64,000 nucleotides of DNA. Origin: Chitinophagaceae bacterium. Its GTDB lineage: Bacteria; Bacteroidota; Bacteroidia; Chitinophagales; Chitinophagaceae. Below are positions 26,289 through 36,632 of the stretch, one piece after another; the first letter of the stretch is position 1, and every line of letters begins with the position of its first letter. Position numbers and translations under genes: made by a program. The stretch is taken from positions 41,604-105,603 of the forward strand of contig JAIXOJ010000005.1 of the NCBI GenBank assembly GCA_027486835.1, read 5' to 3'. A model generated the notes under the pieces. The model was given only the letters and a program-made list of their open reading frames with translations, was not told where the DNA came from and made no database searches.

Positions 26289-29200
26289 TTATTCGACAAT
26301 TAGATTAGACTTTCCTACCACCTTACCTTCTTGTACTACCAATAATTGATAACCACCCTTAGCCAAAGCCTGAGGCAGCTTGCAATTCATCACAGATCCT
26401 GCATAGTTGTAAACACCTGTATGTACTTGTTGACCTAAACTATTATACACATTCACTACGTATTTGCCCGCCACTGCTTCACTTCCCAAGCGAACCGTAA
26501 TGGTTTTACCTACCAATGGGTTTGGATAAACACTTAAGTTGCTGGAAACTATCGGAGTAGCAGTAGTTGCTACTTTGTTAGCCGCTTTAAACACCACACT
26601 AAATCTGTTTGCATAGGTTGCAGGATTATTCCCTACTACCGTAAAGCTGATGTTGTTGATACCAGATGTCAACAAAGTTTCACCCTTCTTGAAAGCATCC
26701 ACCAAGTACAACTGTAGGTTGTCTGCTTTGTAAGCTGCAGCATCTATTGTTAATTGGTATTCGCTAGTTGCCAATTGACTTAAGCTCAATGGTAATCTTT
26801 CCTCAGTAGTAGCAGGCTTACGGCCTTCAATGCTTAATGATTGTCCTTCATGATTAATCGATAGATTCTCACCAGGGTTTGTCATCTTCTTGGCATCTTC
26901 TCTGCCTAAGTCGTTGCTAAATGCAGGGTCAAACACCACAGTTGCTCCATCCATTTGTTTCAACTCGCTTCCGGTTGATTTCACCAGGCTGATTGTTAAT
27001 CGGCTGTGGTTGGCGTTACCAAAAACGGATGTTTTGGTCGAACCAATGGCTTTGTCTGCTTCAGTTATAGTCAAGCTTGGTGCAGTACTGCTGTTGTTTT
27101 CCACAAAGAAAGCCTGACCTGCTTGAATGTACCTGCGGCTGCCAATCGCACCATTGCTCGTTGCATCGGTAACAGCATTGTAAGATACATAGGCACCTGT
27201 AGAACCAAGAGTTGGGTCTAGGTAGTAATAGTTGGCCGTTAGGTTTACTGCTCTATTATTGTCCCAAATGTTTTTCCAATCTATTGGAGCCACATAAGGA
27301 TTAGCTACTGAACTGAAACCTGTAGTGGAACTACTGTTCAATCCAAATGAAGCACTATTATAGGTAGCACCTGCAACAGTATTGGTAATGCCTGAAGTAC
27401 TGTACACCACATTTCCAGTAATCAAATTACCCGTTGCTCTAAGGGCAGTTGCCGCATTCATCAACAACCAACCAGTAGTACCTACCGTAGAAATTGGGGT
27501 AGTGTATAGATTAAAACTTCTATCGCCACGAACTAATAAGCGGTAACCCAAGAATGGATTCAAGTTGGTGGTTTTGGTATTCGTTATTGCACTCCATGTG
27601 CCATCGGTAAACGTATAGGCAGATTTCACGCTGTTGGTGGTTTGGTCAAGACCTGTTGTAGCGTCAACGGCATGGGTATTTGTAGCAGCAGTAGTACCTG
27701 TAATGAATAAACCATAACCGTTGTTGGCATAACTACCTGCTTCTTGCCAATTGTTATAGATGCTACCCGCATTGAACACACCAGGTGCCATATCTCTCCA
27801 AGCACGATAAGCTTTAGGGATAAAACGCTCTACCTGTACCGTACCGCTAATACTTCCCGTATTGCCACTAATACCTACTGGGGCTAGGGTAGCACTGTTT
27901 GTGATGCTGGTAGATTTCAATACCACGTTGCTGTTAGTGGTGAATTGTCCAGATTGAAGGGTAAGTATTCCGCTAATATTGAGTTTATTGTTTCCAGAAG
28001 TAACTGTTGCGCCAGCACTATTATTTAAGGTGAAGTTTTTTACAGTTCCAGTACCAACAATTGATTGTGCAGAAGAACCGCTTAACACCGTAGTACCTGT
28101 TCCAGATATGGTGCCGTTAATGGTGAATAAGCCAGTTGCACTAAGGGTTCCATTATTCACTAAAGTAGCACCACTATTTATTACAAGTTTTCCAACAGTT
28201 TGAGTTCCTGTGAACACCGGGCTTGCGTTTGTAGCAGCAATAATTGGGTCTGTGCCAATAGTAGGAACACCATTGCTCCAGTTTGCTGCATTGCTCCAAA
28301 CGGTATTGAAATTACTGGTCCAAGTAGTGAATGGAGATTCTACTGCACCCGAATTACCAATAACTAAGTAATGATTACCAGAACTAGGAATAGCAACCCC
28401 TGTTTTAGTTCCACTAATGGTCGTAGTACCTGCAGTTGTAATGGAACTTATTGCATAAACTGTTCCCGTAGTTACAATACCTAAATCATTCGTACCCACA
28501 TTGTAACCTGCGGCTTTATCGGCAGTATTGAATTGGAACGCTATAGTAGCCGTAGTGGACGTACTGCCCAACACAGACCATTCCAGGTTAACCATTTGGT
28601 TGGCGTCAATTGGAGCATTAGTAAATGATGATTTAACTGAAGTACTTAAATTGGAAGTGCCAGTAGTATTGGTAATGGTCAATGGTACATAGCTGGTGGC
28701 AGTACCAATTGGGAACAACACTGCGGTATTGCCAACTGCGTTTCTGATGAACCTACCGTTACCATTCACAATAATGTACTTGCTTGCACTTGGGGTGCCA
28801 ACAATAGTTGCGGCTGAACCTAATGTAAGGTTGTTGGCAGCTAAGGATATATTACCATTGGTCAAGGTTAATGCATCGTTTACTGTAACATTCCCACCTA
28901 ATGAAACCCCTGCATTGTTGTTGATAGTCAAGTTATTGAATGTCAACGCTGGTATTGTTTGTGCCGAAGTTCCACTAAAACTAACCGTGCTTCCGGTGTT
29001 AGTGTAAGTCCCGCTACCAGGAACAAAGTCGGCCCCGATTGTAATTGTGCCAGTATTTGAAAGTATTCTATTACCACCATTGCCGTTCAAAGTACCGTTA
29101 TAAGTACCTGCAACAATGGTTTGAGACGACGCACTGCTATATAAAACATTAAAAGTATAGGTCTTTCCTGTAGGTAATACGCTAGCAGATGTAGTTGAAG

Positions 29201-32200
29201 TTGTCAAAGTTCCGGTTCCACTCGTGGTGAAACTTCCCAAAAGGTTGTGACCATTTAAACTCATCGTACAACCATTGGAAATAGAGAGTACCCCATTGAT
29301 AGTGTAGCTGCCAAAAGTAAATACATTGTTTCCAGATGTATTGGCAATGGTCAGGTTATTGAAGGTATGTCCTCCTTGCGGAAGGGTTTGAGGACCGTTT
29401 GTTGCATTGAATACAACAGTGAAAGACCAAGTCCTTGCATTTCCGCCCGAATTAATTCCAGTTGAGTTGTTAATGAATTGGTTGTACAATGTACCCGAAC
29501 CCGATGTAGTAAAGGAAGCTGACGAACAATTTAAAGTTCTGGTGTTCATGTCGAGCACACTTCCTGCATTGGTAATTGCTAAATTGTTAGAGACTGTGAT
29601 ATTGCCAACAGCTGTACTGGTTCCACTTGTATTGCTGATGGTCAAGTTGGAATAGGTTCCTGCTGGAATAGATTGTCCACCTGTTGCGTTGTTGAAGTTG
29701 ATTAGGAAAGACCATGTAACAAACCCAGATATTGGCAATACTGAAATGTTTTGGGTATTTACTGTACCCGTTCCAGATGTAGAGGCTCCGTTATTGATAC
29801 CTAATGTATAGGTACCCATATCCAATATCGCATTGGTTGGGACATTCAAATTGGTAGAAATACTGATATTGCCTGCTGCACTAACGGTTGCGCTTGTGTT
29901 GGTGATAGTGAGGTTTGCATAGGTAGCACTTGGAACGGTTTGAGTGGTTGTACCCGCAAATGTTACGGAGCTACCTGTTCCTGTAAATGTTCCAGCACCG
30001 GGAGTGAAAGCGCCCGCAATAACAATTGTTCCTGTTGAGCTGAACGTACGGTTACCACCAGAAACAGTCAAGGCATTGTTGTAGGTTCCTCCTACGATGG
30101 TTTGTGACGAGGTACTGAAATAGACCACATTAAAGGAATAGGTTTTACCCGAAACAATGGGAGTTGATGATGTATTGAGCGTGGTAAGCGTACCAGTTCC
30201 ACTTGTTGTGAAAGTTCCTGTCAAGGTATTGGTGGTGGTAGCAAGCCTACTTCCGCTATTGATGGTCAATACGCCATTTACAATTGTATTATTAAAGAAG
30301 GAAACCGTATCCGTTGCTGCAATAATCAAGTTGTTAAAAGTGTTGGTACCTCTTGGAAGGGTTTGTTTTCCTGCACCATTGAACCTAACCGTGAAGTTCC
30401 AAACTTGGCCAGTTCCACCAGCATTTGTTAAAGTATTGAGCGCACCCGATCCTGTGATGTTCGCTGTTGAAAGTGTACCCGAACCGCTAGTAGAAAAAGA
30501 GGTTCCAACCACAAACGAACTCGTACCCATGCTTAGGTTACTGTTCGCATTGGTAATATCAAAATTACCATTAACCTGAATTTGTCCGTTGGCCGAGTTA
30601 TTACCGCTTGTATTGCTAATAGTCAAGCCATTATATACTGTTGTAAGACTTCCCGGAATTGTTTGACCACCAGACGTGTTATTGAAATTGATAGCAAAAG
30701 ACCATGTCTTACTTGCTGGAATTGGTGAAGATGAAGTATTTTGGGTTGTCAATGTACCTGTTCCTGTGGTGGTAGTTCCAGAGAATGTGAGCACGTTTGA
30801 CCCCATATTCAATGTTGCACCAGATGCGATATTGATATTATTGGTGACGGTCAAAGCACCACCTGCAGTTACGGATGCGCTTGTATTGGTGATGGATAGA
30901 CCAACAAAAGAAATATTGGCAGGGATGGTTTGTACTGCTGTTCCGTTGAAAACAACCGTTCCGGAGGTATGGGAAAATGTACCTGTTTTGGTCCAAACCC
31001 CAGAAACACTAAACCCAGCACCCGATAAGGTTGCGCCCCCATTGATTGTAAGGTTGTTGAAGGCAGTTGTGCCTGCGCCAGCAATCAGGGCATTTCCAGC
31101 CACGGTAACCGTGCTTGTTTCATCTGCTGTAAATGTGCCTTCGTTAGTAAGCCCTCCGTTCAGGGTCAGTGTCTTGCCATCGAGCAAGGTTACATTGTTT
31201 CCTGAACTGATAGTAAGGCTAGCGACAGTAGGCGAGGTCTCAATCGCTAAATCAAAAGCACCTGTTTTTGCTATAGTAACCACTGCATTGGAAGCAGGGA
31301 TACCTACAGGTGTCCAGTTGTTGGCATCATTCCAATTTGAACTGTTTGTACCAGTCCAGGTTGGGGGTACTTGAGCAAAAGACCAACCCGTATTGTTTCC
31401 ATTATCGGTGGAGTTGAAAGCATCGATGCTTGTGCCTGTATTATTGTTATTACTAACCGCAACATAACTTACGTTGGAAGCTGCAACATTGATGTTGGCA
31501 ACAGAAGCTGTGCTTGAGGCAAGGGTGAGCAATTGACCTGATACACCGCTAAGCGTCAAGGTTCCAGCAAAGCCTTGCGTTGCACCGGATGAGAAGGTTA
31601 AAGTGGCTGCGGTTGCAACTGATTTTGTGAAGTCGTAGAAATTGGTAGACCCTGTAATCGTTTGGTTGGAACCGTTGAATATCACAGAACCGTTGTTATG
31701 GGTATAAGTGCCGCTATTGCTCCAGTTGCCGCCAACAGTAAAATTGGTGGAAGGGGCAATAAAAGTTGCACCGCTGCTAATTGTAAAATCGCCATTGACT
31801 GCTAAAGTAGATGGGGCGGTAAGCGTTCCCCCTGCGATTACGAGGTTGTTATAATTAGCACCAGTAAGCGTTGGGATGGTAGCAGTGCTTCCCAAACTAA
31901 GGGTACTTCCCGTGGTAGTATAGGTTCCGCTTCCAGCAGTAAAAGTTCCAGCAACGGTGATAACCCCGGAGCTTGCAAGGGTTCTATTTCCGCCAGTAGC
32001 ATCCAAATTTCCATTGTAGGTTCCTGCGACAATGGTTTGCGCAGAAGTACTGTTATAGGAAACATGGAATGTATAGGTTTTATTGGTTGCAGGCAATGGG
32101 GTTGCATTGGTATTGGTAACCCCTGTTAAAAAAGTTCCTGTACCGCTAGTAGTGAAAGTACCGGTGAAAGTTCCGTTGGCGCTCAATGTTGAACCGCTAT

Positions 32201-35200
32201 TGATGGTCAAAACTCCATTTACTACAATTCCATTATAAACGCTGGCATTCCCACCTGTGGTAGCAATCGTTAGATTATTGAATATCGGGTTGAGCTGAGG
32301 TAATGTTTGTGCAGCCGCCCCATTGAACACTACATTGAAATTAAAGGTTTTTTGACCTGGAGCAATGTTATGGGTGTTGAGGGCCCCTGAACCAGTAACA
32401 TTTTGCGAATAAAGCGTTCCGCTGCCGCTTGTGGTAAAACCAGTTCCGCAAACCAGTGACTGTGTAAGCATGTTCAGGGTGCTGCCAGAATTGGTTAGGT
32501 CAAGATTGCCGTTAACCGTCAAAGTACCCGAAGGGCTAATGGTACCACTCGTGTTGCTAATAATTAGACCATTGAAGGTTGTTGAGGAGTTCGTGGGAAT
32601 CGTTTGACCACCAGCGGCCCTATTGAAATTGATTTGAAAATTCCAAGTCTTAGAAGTTGGAAACGGGGTAGCCGATGTGTTTTGGGTAAGCAAAGTACCT
32701 GTTCCAGATGTAGTCGTTCCGGTAAAAGTTAGCGGATAAGTAACCATATCCAAGTTTGCCCCCGAAGCGATGTTAATAGACGTAGAAACAGAAAAAGCAC
32801 CTCCCGCTGATACAGTTGCATTTGTATTGGTAATGGACAAATTGCTGAATGATGAACCTGAAGGAATGGTTTGAGCCACGGTTCCGCTATACGTTACTGT
32901 TCCAGACGAGGATAAAATCCCAAAAGTTGGGCTAACCGTATTGGCTATAGATAATGTTCCATTGGCTGCTACGTCAACAGTTCCTGTTACTGTAAATCCA
33001 CTAGGTATTGTGAAGGTGCAGGCATTGGTACCATCGCCTACAACGATTTTGGAATCTGTTCCAGAAACAGTCCAGTTGGAGGTTAAGGCTGGAATTAAAG
33101 CTGCATTTCTTAAATTAAATACTTGTTGTACACTAGTAAAGTCGGTAGGATTGATTCCAGTTCCATCAGTATTGGTTCCCCAGCTTGATGTGCTTGTTAC
33201 ATCACCAGTACCATTATAATAATAGTTGGTGGTAGAGATAAAAGGTGCAAATGCCAATGAACGAAAAGTGCCTCCAGTAGAAACTTTCAGGTTAGACTCG
33301 CTACCGCTAAGAGAGAAGTTGGCTGTAGCACCTGCACCATCAGTAAAAGAAATCAATGTTCCAGCGGCTGTAGTTGAAGTTGCCGGTGCATTCCTTACTG
33401 CATAAATGGTCGCTGAATTTGTAGAAGGAGGCGATACCACAATTCCTTGGAATTGATCGCTGGATACACCATAACCACCTACAGCAACCCAGTTGGAATT
33501 TGTTGTATTGTAGTAATATTTCTTTATTCCATAGTAGTGGAACGTGAGCGTCAAACCTGAAAGGGATGCAGTTGTAGCGTTGGATAAAGTAATGTTTGTA
33601 CCAGAAACATTGGTCACGATTGTGTTTGCTGGTATAGCTGAACTGATATTGCCTCCGCTCGTTGCTACTACAAATTGTCCAGCTACGATATTGGTTCCAG
33701 AGGCCACAGAAATAGTAGTATTCCCTGAAGCGGTAGAAGAAGTTGTTTGCTGACCTGAAAAAGTAAGTACGGATGTAGTTACTGTTGAAGATGAAGCAAT
33801 AGCCCGATTGGTTGCTTGCGAAAGCGTAATAGTAGTACCACTAATCCCCTTCACGTAAGTTCCAGTTTGAATTCCTGTTCCTGAAACATATTGGCCAACC
33901 GCTATTCCCGATGCAGAATTTACTGTCACAGTAGTTGCTCCACTGCTTACCGCCGATGAAGGGTAAGTTGAATTACTTGTTACAGTTTGCCCTACCTCTC
34001 CAACATACAATACATCCGTACCATTTTGGCTAACGATATATAAATTAGTAGGGCTAAAAGGCGTTGCACTACCAGTGGCATAGGTAAAGCCGGTTGGGGC
34101 AGTGGCGGTTGTTGGTATGCTGCTGCTGTTGCTTATAACAGCAAGCTTATTATTGCCAAGCCCATTGCTCATGTAAATTTTATTATTATAAGGAAAGAAA
34201 TATCGTGCCTGTTGACTACTGCTTCCATTAGCAAGATTGGTAATAGAACCAGTGGTGTTTGCAAGAACGCCCGAAGGTGTTGTACCATTACTATTATAGT
34301 ATTGGATGGTATTCTCAGCAGTAGCTAATAAATAGTTAGCGCCATCTGTAGTGAAAGCAGAACGCGCCGCTACCCTATCAGCATAAAGAGGGAAATTGGT
34401 AAAAAATAGTGTTTGATTAGAAGAAGGGTTTGTAGCGCCATTACTAAGGGTCAATGTGCCAGCCGAAAAACCCGTTACAGTAGAACCACCAGCAATATTG
34501 GTACCATATACATATAAGCCATTGGTTATACTACCAGATGCAACCGTCAAACCTGTTACAGAAGTACTGCCCGATGATGTTGTACCGCCTGTTGCTACTG
34601 CTGCAAAAACAGAAGGCGCTACAAAAGATAGATTATAGCCAGTACCAGTTGCTGTGGCATTCGCTGAAAAAGTATAGGATGGGGTTGTTGTTTGAACTGT
34701 GGTTCCTAAGGTAATACCGGGACCGAATACGTATTGTCCTGTGGCAATTGTTCCAGATCCTGCTGCATTGATAGTGAAAGTAGGACTATTATTTGCAATG
34801 TTAATATTGCCAGTTGCCGTTGCAGCAAGAGTTGATGGGGTAAAAAAACTTGTTGTACCATCGTATTTGACCCTTGCAATGGTTCTTGGATATCCTATTG
34901 AAGAACTTTGGCTTGCAGAAGAACTATTTGCGTTGGCATATCCCGCAAAAGTTAGATATTGCCCGTTGGAAGAAAGGCTCAAGCGTCCTTCATCAGCACT
35001 GGAATTTGAACCTGTAGTTCCAGCAATATGTATACTGTTATTCAAACTAAGCGAAGGGGCTGACGTAATTGGCAAGGTTAAGGTCCTGGCAAAAACGCCC
35101 GCAGGGGAGTATTCATCTAAAAATACCTGAGAACCATAAGTACCTGTACTTCCTGTGCTAGTTCTCAATAAAACCAGATTACCGGGAGAAAACGCTGTTT

Positions 35201-35294
35201 GAGAATAACCAGACAAATGGCTAAGTAACAGTAGTGTAGTTGAAAAGAAAATCGATGTGATTTTCAAGAATGAGCAATTAAATGTACTTTTCAT
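26289..35294 (-). CDS. Giant (3001-residue) T9SS-exported repeat protein, putative surface adhesin
   Basis: After a signal peptide (ending near GYSQ), residues ~30-720 look like a beta-propeller. It is interrupted four times by ~60-residue modules of the type GQYVSGTGIQTGTYVKGISG followed by TTITLS. Residues ~815-2118 are Thr/Ser/Gly/Asn-rich beta-strand repeats. Three colinear copies of about 330 residues (about 815-1145, 1465-1795 and 1795-2118) each contain SGTGTL, NNLTI, VNGVLTINSG and SSQTIVAGTYN motifs, consistent with a long beta-helix stalk. A region beginning near 2490 (VQVERFIPKAYRAWRDMAPG) leads to a type A T9SS sorting domain (LSVYPNPLVGKTITVRLG to SNLIVE). It starts 15 bp after GH88 and is followed by a terminator, so it is co-transcribed with susCD. 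A glycan-binding or adhesion role is inferred; no catalytic domain is seen. Confidence 0.88.
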   Translation of the reverse strand: MKSTFNCSFLKITSIFFSTTLLLLSHLSGYSQTAFSPGNLVLLRTSTGSTGTYGSQVFLDEYSPAGVFARTLTLPITSAPSLSLNNSIHIAGTTGSNSSADEGRLSLSSNGQYLTFAGYANANSSSASQSSSIGYPRTIARVKYDGTTSFFTPSTLAATATGNINIANNSPTFTINAAGSGTIATGQYVFGPGITLGTTVQTTTPSYTFSANATATGTGYNLSFVAPSVFAAVATGGTTSSGSTSVTGLTVASGSITNGLYVYGTNIAGGSTVTGFSAGTLTLSNGATNPSSNQTLFFTNFPLYADRVAARSAFTTDGANYLLATAENTIQYYNSNGTTPSGVLANTTGSITNLANGSSSQQARYFFPYNNKIYMSNGLGNNKLAVISNSSSIPTTATAPTGFTYATGSATPFSPTNLYIVSQNGTDVLYVGEVGQTVTSNSTYPSSAVSSGATTVTVNSASGIAVGQYVSGTGIQTGTYVKGISGTTITLSQATNRAIASSSTVTTSVLTFSGQQTTSSTASGNTTISVASGTNIVAGQFVVATSGGNISSAIPANTIVTNVSGTNITLSNATTASLSGLTLTFHYYGIKKYYYNTTNSNWVAVGGYGVSSDQFQGIVVSPPSTNSATIYAVRNAPATSTTAAGTLISFTDGAGATANFSLSGSESNLKVSTGGTFRSLAFAPFISTTNYYYNGTGDVTSTSSWGTNTDGTGINPTDFTSVQQVFNLRNAALIPALTSNWTVSGTDSKIVVGDGTNACTFTIPSGFTVTGTVDVAANGTLSIANTVSPTFGILSSSGTVTYSGTVAQTIPSGSSFSNLSITNTNATVSAGGAFSVSTSINIASGANLDMVTYPLTFTGTTTSGTGTLLTQNTSATPFPTSKTWNFQINFNRAAGGQTIPTNSSTTFNGLIISNTSGTISPSGTLTVNGNLDLTNSGSTLNMLTQSLVCGTGFTTSGSGTLYSQNVTGSGALNTHNIAPGQKTFNFNVVFNGAAAQTLPQLNPIFNNLTIATTGGNASVYNGIVVNGVLTINSGSTLSANGTFTGTFTTSGTGTFLTGVTNTNATPLPATNKTYTFHVSYNSTSAQTIVAGTYNGNLDATGGNRTLASSGVITVAGTFTAGSGTYTTTGSTLSLGSTATIPTLTGANYNNLVIAGGTLTAPSTLAVNGDFTISSGATFIAPSTNFTVGGNWSNSGTYTHNNGSVIFNGSNQTITGSTNFYDFTKSVATAATLTFSSGATQGFAGTLTLSGVSGQLLTLASSTASVANINVAASNVSYVAVSNNNNTGTSIDAFNSTDNGNNTGWSFAQVPPTWTGTNSSNWNDANNWTPVGIPASNAVVTIAKTGAFDLAIETSPTVASLTISSGNNVTLLDGKTLTLNGGLTNEGTFTADETSTVTVAGNALIAGAGTTAFNNLTINGGATLSGAGFSVSGVWTKTGTFSHTSGTVVFNGTAVQTIPANISFVGLSITNTSASVTAGGALTVTNNINIASGATLNMGSNVLTFSGTTTTGTGTLTTQNTSSSPIPASKTWSFAINFNNTSGGQTIPGSLTTVYNGLTISNTSGNNSANGQIQVNGNFDITNANSNLSMGTSSFVVGTSFSTSGSGTLSTANITGSGALNTLTNAGGTGQVWNFTVRFNGAGKQTLPRGTNTFNNLIIAATDTVSFFNNTIVNGVLTINSGSRLATTTNTLTGTFTTSGTGTLTTLNTSSTPIVSGKTYSFNVVYFSTSSQTIVGGTYNNALTVSGGNRTFSSTGTIVIAGAFTPGAGTFTGTGSSVTFAGTTTQTVPSATYANLTITNTSATVSAAGNISISTNLNVPTNAILDMGTYTLGINNGASTSGTGTVNTQNISVLPISGFVTWSFLINFNNATGGQSIPAGTYSNLTISNTSGTSTAVGNITVSNNLAITNAGSVLDMNTRTLNCSSASFTTSGSGTLYNQFINNSTGINSGGNARTWSFTVVFNATNGPQTLPQGGHTFNNLTIANTSGNNVFTFGSYTINGVLSISNGCTMSLNGHNLLGSFTTSGTGTLTTSTTSASVLPTGKTYTFNVLYSSASSQTIVAGTYNGTLNGNGGNRILSNTGTITIGADFVPGSGTYTNTGSTVSFSGTSAQTIPALTFNNLTINNNAGVSLGGNVTVNDALTLTNGNISLAANNLTLGSAATIVGTPSASKYIIVNGNGRFIRNAVGNTAVLFPIGTATSYVPLTITNTTGTSNLSTSVKSSFTNAPIDANQMVNLEWSVLGSTSTTATIAFQFNTADKAAGYNVGTNDLGIVTTGTVYAISSITTAGTTTISGTKTGVAIPSSGNHYLVIGNSGAVESPFTTWTSNFNTVWSNAANWSNGVPTIGTDPIIAATNASPVFTGTQTVGKLVINSGATLVNNGTLSATGLFTINGTISGTGTTVLSGSSAQSIVGTGTVKNFTLNNSAGATVTSGNNKLNISGILTLQSGQFTTNSNVVLKSTSITNSATLAPVGISGNTGSISGTVQVERFIPKAYRAWRDMAPGVFNAGSIYNNWQEAGSYANNGYGLFITGTTAATNTHAVDATTGLDQTTNSVKSAYTFTDGTWSAITNTKTTNLNPFLGYRLLVRGDRSFNLYTTPISTVGTTGWLLMNAATALRATGNLITGNVVYSTSGITNTVAGATYNSASFGLNSSSTTGFSSVANPYVAPIDWKNIWDNNRAVNLTANYYYLDPTLGSTGAYVSYNAVTDATSNGAIGSRRYIQAGQAFFVENNSSTAPSLTITEADKAIGSTKTSVFGNANHSRLTISLVKSTGSELKQMDGATVVFDPAFSNDLGREDAKKMTNPGENLSINHEGQSLSIEGRKPATTEERLPLSLSQLATSEYQLTIDAAAYKADNLQLYLVDAFKKGETLLTSGINNISFTVVGNNPATYANRFSVVFKAANKVATTATPIVSSNLSVYPNPLVGKTITVRLGSEAVAGKYVVNVYNSLGQQVHTGVYNYAGSVMNCKLPQALAKGGYQLLVVQEGKVVGKSNLIVE

Positions 35295-35309
35295 ATAGCA
35301 AGCTTTATT

Positions 35310-36590
35310 TTATTTATTAATAGCTGAGGTTGATTTGTTAATTAAAGGGGAACTGTTATGTTTCAATTGTTGGTACCTTAATAAGGCTTCCAAATAATAG
35401 TAGTCAGCATATACCAAGGGTACATCTATCTCCGATCCATGTGGTAAACTACCCGTACAGTGCTTCAATATAAAATGGTTGTTGCTCCCTTGTTCGGCTG
35501 AATACTTATCGGAAGCCAAGGACTGAAGCATTGCAACGGCAGCTTTTGCATACCCTATGCCTTTTTTTCCGCTGAATTTGCTTAAATCCAGCAAGGCCGA
35601 AGCTACGATTGCAGCAGCAGCAGCATCTCTTGGTATGGTTGTATATTTACTAGCATCGTATTTGAAGAGCGGTGTGTATCCCGATTGATTTGCATTAAAA
35701 TCCCAATAAGGCACTTTGTCTTTGGGCAAACGTGGGTTGGTCAAATAGAAGTCAGCCAACCGCTGTGCTGTTTCCAGAAAACGCTTATCCCCCGTTTCCT
35801 TATAAGTCATGGTATAACCATAAATGCCCCAAGCCTGTCCTCTGGCCCAAGTGGAATTATTGGCATAGCCTTGGCAAGTTTCTTGGTTGAGCACTTTCCC
35901 TGTTTGTGTATCGTAATTCACCACATGGTAGGTACTGTTGTTAGCCCTAATATGATTTTTCATTGTGGTGAGTGCATGGGTAATGGCAATATGCCGATAC
36001 ATGGTATCCCCAGTTACTTTCGAAGCAAAAAATAACAGTTCTAAGTTCATCATATTGTCAATGATTACTGGATAATTCCATACAGTTTTTCCATCCCATG
36101 AAGTGCGCTTATTCCAACTTTTTATAGTACCAGTAATAGGATTAAAACGGGATGCCAAAGATTTGGCTCCCTGAATCAAAACTGCTTTGTATTTTTCATC
36201 TTTGGTGAGCCTGTATGCATTTCCGTAGCTACAATACAACATAAACCCTAGGTCATGATGACCTGTAAACCATTTCAAAGAATCTAGTGCTTCTGTAAAT
36301 TTTATAGCTTCCTTCTTTATGGTGGCATCTTTGGTGGCTTCGTAAGTGTACCAAAGGTCTCCAGCAAAAAAACCACTGGTCCAATCATAAATGTCTGGCA
36401 CAAGAAACAAGCTTCCATCTGGTTTGGTTGTTCTTGGGGGGGTGAAGGGATTCTTTGCTTTTTCCAACATACTCGAGTATAGTGCTTTTGCGTTGGCAAA
36501 TGCAAGGTCAGTCATTTGAGCCTTTAACTGCATACCAATTGTGAGTGCTAAGCATAGCAATACAAACCGAAAACTCTGTCGTTGTTTCAT
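35310..36590 (-). CDS. GH88 unsaturated glucuronyl hydrolase
   Basis: The product (426 residues from the ATG at 36590, MKQRQSFRF, which gives a clean signal peptide ending KAQ) is an (alpha/alpha)6 barrel. It contains GHHDLGFMLYCSYG, VIIDNMMNLELLF, STWARGQAWGIYGY and PRDAAAAAIVASAL. The two Asp residues near 113 and 178 match the catalytic pair of GH88. These enzymes hydrate the 4,5-unsaturated uronic acid left at the non-reducing end by polysaccharide lyases, releasing it from the oligosaccharide. Its presence in the SusCD unit ties the whole locus to lyase products. The ATG at 36617 is an alternative start. It lies 42 bp below the DUF5017-like gene and 15 bp above the giant protein gene. 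Confidence 0.93.
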   Translation of the reverse strand: MKQRQSFRFVLLCLALTIGMQLKAQMTDLAFANAKALYSSMLEKAKNPFTPPRTTKPDGSLFLVPDIYDWTSGFFAGDLWYTYEATKDATIKKEAIKFTEALDSLKWFTGHHDLGFMLYCSYGNAYRLTKDEKYKAVLIQGAKSLASRFNPITGTIKSWNKRTSWDGKTVWNYPVIIDNMMNLELLFFASKVTGDTMYRHIAITHALTTMKNHIRANNSTYHVVNYDTQTGKVLNQETCQGYANNSTWARGQAWGIYGYTMTYKETGDKRFLETAQRLADFYLTNPRLPKDKVPYWDFNANQSGYTPLFKYDASKYTTIPRDAAAAAIVASALLDLSKFSGKKGIGYAKAAVAMLQSLASDKYSAEQGSNNHFILKHCTGSLPHGSEIDVPLVYADYYYLEALLRYQQLKHNSSPLINKSTSAINK

Positions 36591-36632
36591 TAATTTAAAG
36601 GGCATTCTCTGTTCCATTTTTTAAAATTTTGA

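Noticed and set aside
30157..31374. Long plus-strand open frames (140 and 232 residues) opposite the giant gene
   Set aside because: They are Val/Pro-rich mirror images of the Thr/Asn/Gly-rich repeats on the other strand, with no start context or family resemblance.
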